Shown here piece by piece: positions 60,310 to 64,000 of a stretch of DNA of 64,000 nt. A program made the position numbers and the translations under genes. Within the stretch, counting starts at the first letter, position 1. Each line of letters begins with the position of its first letter. The notes beneath the pieces were generated by a model. It ran no database searches. It worked only from the letters and a program-made list of their open reading frames with translations, and had not been told where the DNA came from. The DNA comes from Actinoplanes sp. TFC3 (GTDB taxonomy: Bacteria; Actinomycetota; Actinomycetes; Mycobacteriales; Micromonosporaceae): contig NZ_LOJP01000001.1 in NCBI RefSeq assembly GCF_001553785.1, positions 4,448,664 to 4,512,663 on the forward strand, in the 5' to 3' direction.

Positions 60310-61734
60310 TCAGCCGTGAGCCTTCCCCCGCCCGCCCGGTCCCAGCTTCTTGCGGGGCCGGACAGACACCTCGACCGGCGATCCCTCGAATCCGAACTCC
60401 TCGCGGAGCTTGCGCTCCACGAACCGCTGGTACCCGGCATCGAACGGCCCCGTGGTGAACAGCACGAAACGAGGCGGCGCCACCCCGGCCTGAGTAGCGA
60501 AAAGCACCCGAGGGGCCCGCCCGCCTCGAACCGGGTGCGGCGTGGCCTGGGTCAACGCGGTCAGCCACTGGTTCAGAGCGCCCGTGGGGATGCGCTTTTC
60601 CCAGCTGGCCAGGGCGCGCCGGATAGCCGGTGCCAGTTTGTCGACGGCCCGGCCGGTTTTGGCGGAGATGTTGACCCGGATGGCCCACGGGATTCGCTTG
60701 AGTTCCCGGTCGATTTCTTTGTCCAGGTAGAAGCGCCGGTCCTCGTCGACCAGGTCCCACTTGTTGAAGGCGATCACCAGCGCCCGGCCAGCCTCGACAA
60801 CCGAGGTCAATACCCGCTGGTCCTGTTCGCTGATGACTTCGCCGGCGTCGAGGAGGACCACGCCGACCTCGGCGGCCTCGACCGCTCCGGCGGTGCGCAG
60901 CGATGCGTAGTACTCGGTGCCGGAGGCTTGGTTGACTCGTTTGCGCAGGCCGGCGGTGTCGACGAATTGGAAGACTTCGCCGCCCATCTCGACCAGGCTG
61001 TCGACGGGGTCGACGGTGGTGCCGGCTACCGAGTCGACGACGGCGCGTTCTTCGCGGGCGAGGCGGTTGAGCAGCGAGGACTTGCCGACGTTGGGGCGCC
61101 CGACCAGGGCTACGCGGCGGGGGCCGCGTGGGGTGCCTTCGATGATCGGCGGGGCGGGCGGCATGGCGGCGAGGATGGCATCGAGCAGGTCGCCGGAGCC
61201 GCGGCCGTGCAGGGCTGAGATGGGGAAGGGCTCGCCGAGGCCGAGGGACCACAGGGAGGTGGTTTCCATCTCGATGTTCTGGTTGTCGGCCTTGTTACCC
61301 ACGAGGATGACCGGCTTGGAGCTGCGGCGCAGCATCCGGACGGCCTTCTCATCGATATCCGTGGGGCCGACCATGGCGTCGACCACGAAGACGACGACGT
61401 CGGCGGTTTGCACGGCGATCTCGGCTTGGGCGGCGATGGCGGCGGCGCGGTCGCGGGCGTCGGGTTCCCAGCCGCCGGTGTCGACCACGGTGAAGCGGCG
61501 GCCGTTCCATTGGGCGTCGTAGGGGACGCGGTCGCGGGTTACCCCGGGCTTGTCCTCCACGACAGCTTGGCGGCGGCCGATGATGCGGTTCACCAGCGTT
61601 GACTTGCCGACGTTGGGGCGGCCCACCACGGCGACGATGGGCTGGGGGCCCGCCGGTTCGCCGTCGTCGCCGGCCAGGCCGTCGGTGAAGGTTACGTCGT
61701 CGAACTCCGAGAGGTCGACGGGGAAGTCAGTCAC
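60310..61734 (-). CDS. der: Ribosome-assembly GTPase Der (EngA)
   Basis: 474 residues with two GTPase domains in tandem (GRPNVGKSTLVN and GRPNVGKSSLLN; DTGGW and DTAGL; NKAD and NKWD) and a C-terminal KH-like domain. It acts in 50S subunit maturation. The start overlaps the cmk stop (ATGA). Last protein gene of the conserved chromosomal operon before the tRNA. Confidence 0.97.
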   Translation of the reverse strand: MTDFPVDLSEFDDVTFTDGLAGDDGEPAGPQPIVAVVGRPNVGKSTLVNRIIGRRQAVVEDKPGVTRDRVPYDAQWNGRRFTVVDTGGWEPDARDRAAAIAAQAEIAVQTADVVVFVVDAMVGPTDIDEKAVRMLRRSSKPVILVGNKADNQNIEMETTSLWSLGLGEPFPISALHGRGSGDLLDAILAAMPPAPPIIEGTPRGPRRVALVGRPNVGKSSLLNRLAREERAVVDSVAGTTVDPVDSLVEMGGEVFQFVDTAGLRKRVNQASGTEYYASLRTAGAVEAAEVGVVLLDAGEVISEQDQRVLTSVVEAGRALVIAFNKWDLVDEDRRFYLDKEIDRELKRIPWAIRVNISAKTGRAVDKLAPAIRRALASWEKRIPTGALNQWLTALTQATPHPVRGGRAPRVLFATQAGVAPPRFVLFTTGPFDAGYQRFVERKLREEFGFEGSPVEVSVRPRKKLGPGGRGKAHG

Positions 61735-62411
61735 TTACTCACCTTGCTGTTCAACAGTTTCACCAGCTCGGCGACGACCTCGTCGATGCCCATGCCGGTG
61801 GTGTCCAGTTCGACGGCGTCGGAGGCCTGGCGCAGCGGGTCGGCCGCGCGCGAGGAGTCGAGCTTGTCGCGGCGGGCCAGGTCGGCCTCGGTGGCCTGCA
61901 CCTCCGTGGCGTCTTCGGCGCTGCGGCGCTGGGCGCGGGCGGCGGCGGAGGCGGTCAGGTAGACCTTCAGGTCGGCGTCGGGAGCGACGACGGAGGCGAT
62001 GTCGCGGCCTTCGACGACGATGCGGGGGGCGCCGGCGATGATGTCCTGCTGGAATTGTACGAGCTGGGCGCGTACCTGCGGGACGGCGGCCACGGCGGAC
62101 ACGGCGGCGGTGACTTCGGGGCCTCGGATGGCCGCGTCGATGTCCACGCCGTTGGCTTCGAAGTGTGGCGCCGCTGGGTTCGTACCGATGGAAAGGTCTG
62201 TTTCTTGGGCGATCTTGATGATGGCGTCGGGGTCGGACAGGTCAACGCCGGACTCCAGGACGGCCCAGGTGATCGCCCGGTACATGGCGCCGGTGTCCAG
62301 GTAGATGCCGTCGAGCAGGGTGGCAAGCCGGCGGGAAACGGTGGACTTGCCCGATCCCGAGGGACCGTCGACGGCCACTACACACCGCTCGGGCCGCGAA
62401 ACTTCCTCCAC
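61731..62411 (-). CDS. cmk: Cytidylate kinase
   Basis: 226 residues; phosphorylates CMP/dCMP. P-loop DGPSGSGKSTVSRRLA, then GIYLDTGAMYRAITWAVL and the CMP-binding VEGRDIASVV. Length and order (rluB-cmk-der) are as usual in actinobacteria. Confidence 0.96.
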   Translation of the reverse strand: MEEVSRPERCVVAVDGPSGSGKSTVSRRLATLLDGIYLDTGAMYRAITWAVLESGVDLSDPDAIIKIAQETDLSIGTNPAAPHFEANGVDIDAAIRGPEVTAAVSAVAAVPQVRAQLVQFQQDIIAGAPRIVVEGRDIASVVAPDADLKVYLTASAAARAQRRSAEDATEVQATEADLARRDKLDSSRAADPLRQASDAVELDTTGMGIDEVVAELVKLLNSKVSK

Positions 62412-62538
62412 CGTTGCCTCCTATGTCTGCGGGACTGACCTTCCTATTGTGCCCCGCGCCGCAGATCGGGTTACGGCCGCCATCGCCTGGCGCACCGTGA
62501 TTCCAGTCCCACTCTGCGTGATCAACGCACTGCCCGGG

Positions 62539-63324
62539 TCAGTCCTCGTCGTCGACAAGTTCGTCGTCCCCGAAGACCTGGTCACTGTCGCCGACGGCCT
62601 TGAACAGCGCCGCGATCTCGGCGTTCGACAGATGCCGGAACCCACCGGGGCGCATGTCACCGAGCCGGATCGGACCGACCGCCGTGCGGATCAGCCGCGT
62701 CACCGGGTGACCGACCTCGTCCATCATCCGGCGCACGATGTGCTTGCGACCCTCGTGCAGCACGATCTCCACCTGCGCGGTCTTGCCAAGCGCGTCGACC
62801 AGCTTGAACGCGTCGACCTTGGCCGGGCCGTCCTCCAGCTCGATACCGCCGAGCAGGCGACGCCCCACCGTGCGCGGCAGCGGACCGAGCACCTCGGCGA
62901 GGTAGGTCTTGGAGATGCCGTACGACGGGTGCATCAGCTTGTGAGCCAGCGCACCATCGTTGGTCAGCAGCAGCAGGCCCTCACTGTCGGCGTCGAGCCG
63001 GCCGACGTGGAAGATGCGCTGTTCGAACGTACCGAGAAAGTCGGCCAGTTCGTTGCGGCCTTTCTCGTCCTCCATGCTGGAGACGACCCCGCGGGGTTTG
63101 TTCATCGCCAGATACACCATTTTGGTGTTCGTGATCACACGCTGGCCGTCGACCAGGATCTCTGCTTTGGCGGGATCCACCTTGTCGCCGAGCTTGGCCA
63201 CACGGCCGTTGACGGTCACACGCCTGCGAAAGATCAGGTCTTCGCAGGCGCGCCGGGATCCGACTCCGGCAGTCGCGAGGACTTTCTGCAACCGCACGGA
63301 GTTGTCCGGATCAGCCTGAGGCAT
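62539..63324 (-). CDS. rluB: 23S rRNA pseudouridine synthase (RluB family)
   Basis: 261 residues: an N-terminal S4 RNA-binding domain (VRLQKVLATAGVGSRRACEDLI) and an RsuA-type catalytic domain with the essential Asp in GRLDADSEGLLLLTNDG. It modifies 23S rRNA. It overlaps scpB by 14 bases. The tail is unusually acidic. Confidence 0.92.
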   Translation of the reverse strand: MPQADPDNSVRLQKVLATAGVGSRRACEDLIFRRRVTVNGRVAKLGDKVDPAKAEILVDGQRVITNTKMVYLAMNKPRGVVSSMEDEKGRNELADFLGTFEQRIFHVGRLDADSEGLLLLTNDGALAHKLMHPSYGISKTYLAEVLGPLPRTVGRRLLGGIELEDGPAKVDAFKLVDALGKTAQVEIVLHEGRKHIVRRMMDEVGHPVTRLIRTAVGPIRLGDMRPGGFRHLSNAEIAALFKAVGDSDQVFGDDELVDDED

Positions 63325-63955
63325 CGAGCACTTCTTCCACGTCGTCGGGCAGGAACGGGGCCAGCGGCGGCAACTGGTTCACCGAGTTGAGGCCGAGCTT
63401 CTCGAGGAACAGCGCCGTGGTCCGATACAGGAATGCCCCGGTCTCGCCCTCGGTGCCGCATTCCTCGATGAGGCCGCGCGTGACAAGGGTACGCATCACC
63501 CCGTCACAGTTCACACCGCGGATGGCCGAGATCCTCGAACGCGTCACCGGCTGCTTGTAGGCGACCACTGCCAGGGTCTCCAAAGCGGCCTGAGTCAACC
63601 GCACCGACTGCCCATCCAGAACAAACCGTTCCACGTACGGCGCAAACTCCGGCCGCGTGTACAACCGCCACCCACCAGCAGCCCGCCGCAGGTCAATGCC
63701 ACTGCCCGCCGCCGTGTAGCGAGCCGACAAATCCTCCAGGGCCCGCGCCACCCGCTCGGTGGAAACCTCCAGGATCTGCGCGAGCTGCATCTCGGCGACA
63801 GGTTCATCAACCACCAGAAGGATGGATTCCAGCGCCGCGCGTAACTCCTGCTCGTCGAGGGGCTTGAGGTCAACCTCTTCATCGGTACGGGGTAAAGCGT
63901 CGCCGATCATCGCACCGGTGCCCTTGCGCCGGGCTTGCGCGGGGACGGCCGACAC
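63311..63955 (-). CDS. scpB: Segregation and condensation protein B
   Basis: 214 residues shown: two winged-helix domains (ELRAALESILLVVDEPVAEMQLAQIL; LTQAALETLAVVAYKQPVTRSRISAIRGVNCDGVMRTL) typical of ScpB, a partner of SMC-ScpA in chromosome segregation. GTG 63955 is a possible start, ATG 63910 another; the frame also stays open to the window edge (KTPADPATEDIP), so the true start may lie outside. Confidence 0.92.
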   Translation of the reverse strand: MSAVPAQARRKGTGAMIGDALPRTDEEVDLKPLDEQELRAALESILLVVDEPVAEMQLAQILEVSTERVARALEDLSARYTAAGSGIDLRRAAGGWRLYTRPEFAPYVERFVLDGQSVRLTQAALETLAVVAYKQPVTRSRISAIRGVNCDGVMRTLVTRGLIEECGTEGETGAFLYRTTALFLEKLGLNSVNQLPPLAPFLPDDVEEVLDASG

Positions 63956-64000
63956 GGGAATGTCCTCGGTGGCCGGGTCGGCGGGAGTCTTGCGGCGGCG

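Overview
The window looks like chromosome from a high-GC filamentous actinomycete, most likely a Micromonosporaceae member (Actinoplanes/Micromonospora-like). This is inferred from the GC-rich codon use, frequent GTG starts, actinomycete integrative-element genes, and the order scpB-rluB-cmk-der-tRNA-Pro. No sequence search was possible.

Bases 1-11217 hold a metal- and cofactor-flavoured region: peptide deformylase; an operon of alanyl-tRNA synthetase, an 85-residue protein, TsaD, a frameshifted UreG and a MarR regulator; an Fe/Mn superoxide dismutase followed by a paralogue of the 85-residue protein; an acetyltransferase; and a cobalamin riboswitch driving a B12-type ABC importer plus a CbiX/ferredoxin-like protein. 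Three promoters (def/alaS, sod, acetyltransferase) share a 6-5-6 inverted repeat matching the nickel regulator (Nur) box known from Streptomyces. Nickel-responsive control of a set of alternative metalloproteins is therefore the working hypothesis.

From about 11.5 to 60.2 kb the window is accessory DNA stacked at one tRNA-Pro(GGG) gene (60143-60216, minus). The 3' half of this tRNA occurs three times (15305, 33316, 60142). Each copy has its own hairpin beside it and a different tyrosine recombinase (or recombinase pair) just to its left, as expected for tandem integration.

Element 2 (15305-33315) carries a four-gene operon encoding a CARF-HEPN protein, a COG1112-type SF1 helicase, a winged-helix protein and a phospholipase-D nuclease; the helicase is split by an intact IS481-family element. 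It also carries a degenerate IS3, a winged-helix/P-loop ATPase pair convergent with a PIN-like protein, and an integrase.

Element 3 (33316-60141) is an AICE-like conjugative element. Its left end is a lower-GC defence island: an McrA-type HNH nuclease, an XhoI-like/Shedu chimera, a HEPN protein and a DUF262-HEPN pair. Then come regulation (Pif-like HTH-Nudix, TPR regulator), small zinc-ribbon and membrane transfer genes, SSB, a Pycsar-effector-like protein, an FtsK-like translocase with an adjacent iteron locus, a cytosine methyltransferase, an inserted unknown gene, replication genes (family A polymerase, MazG-like, prim-pol, DUF3631 ATPase), an iteron origin with 19 copies of a 9-mer, and xis/int.

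Bases 60310-64000 return to conserved chromosome.
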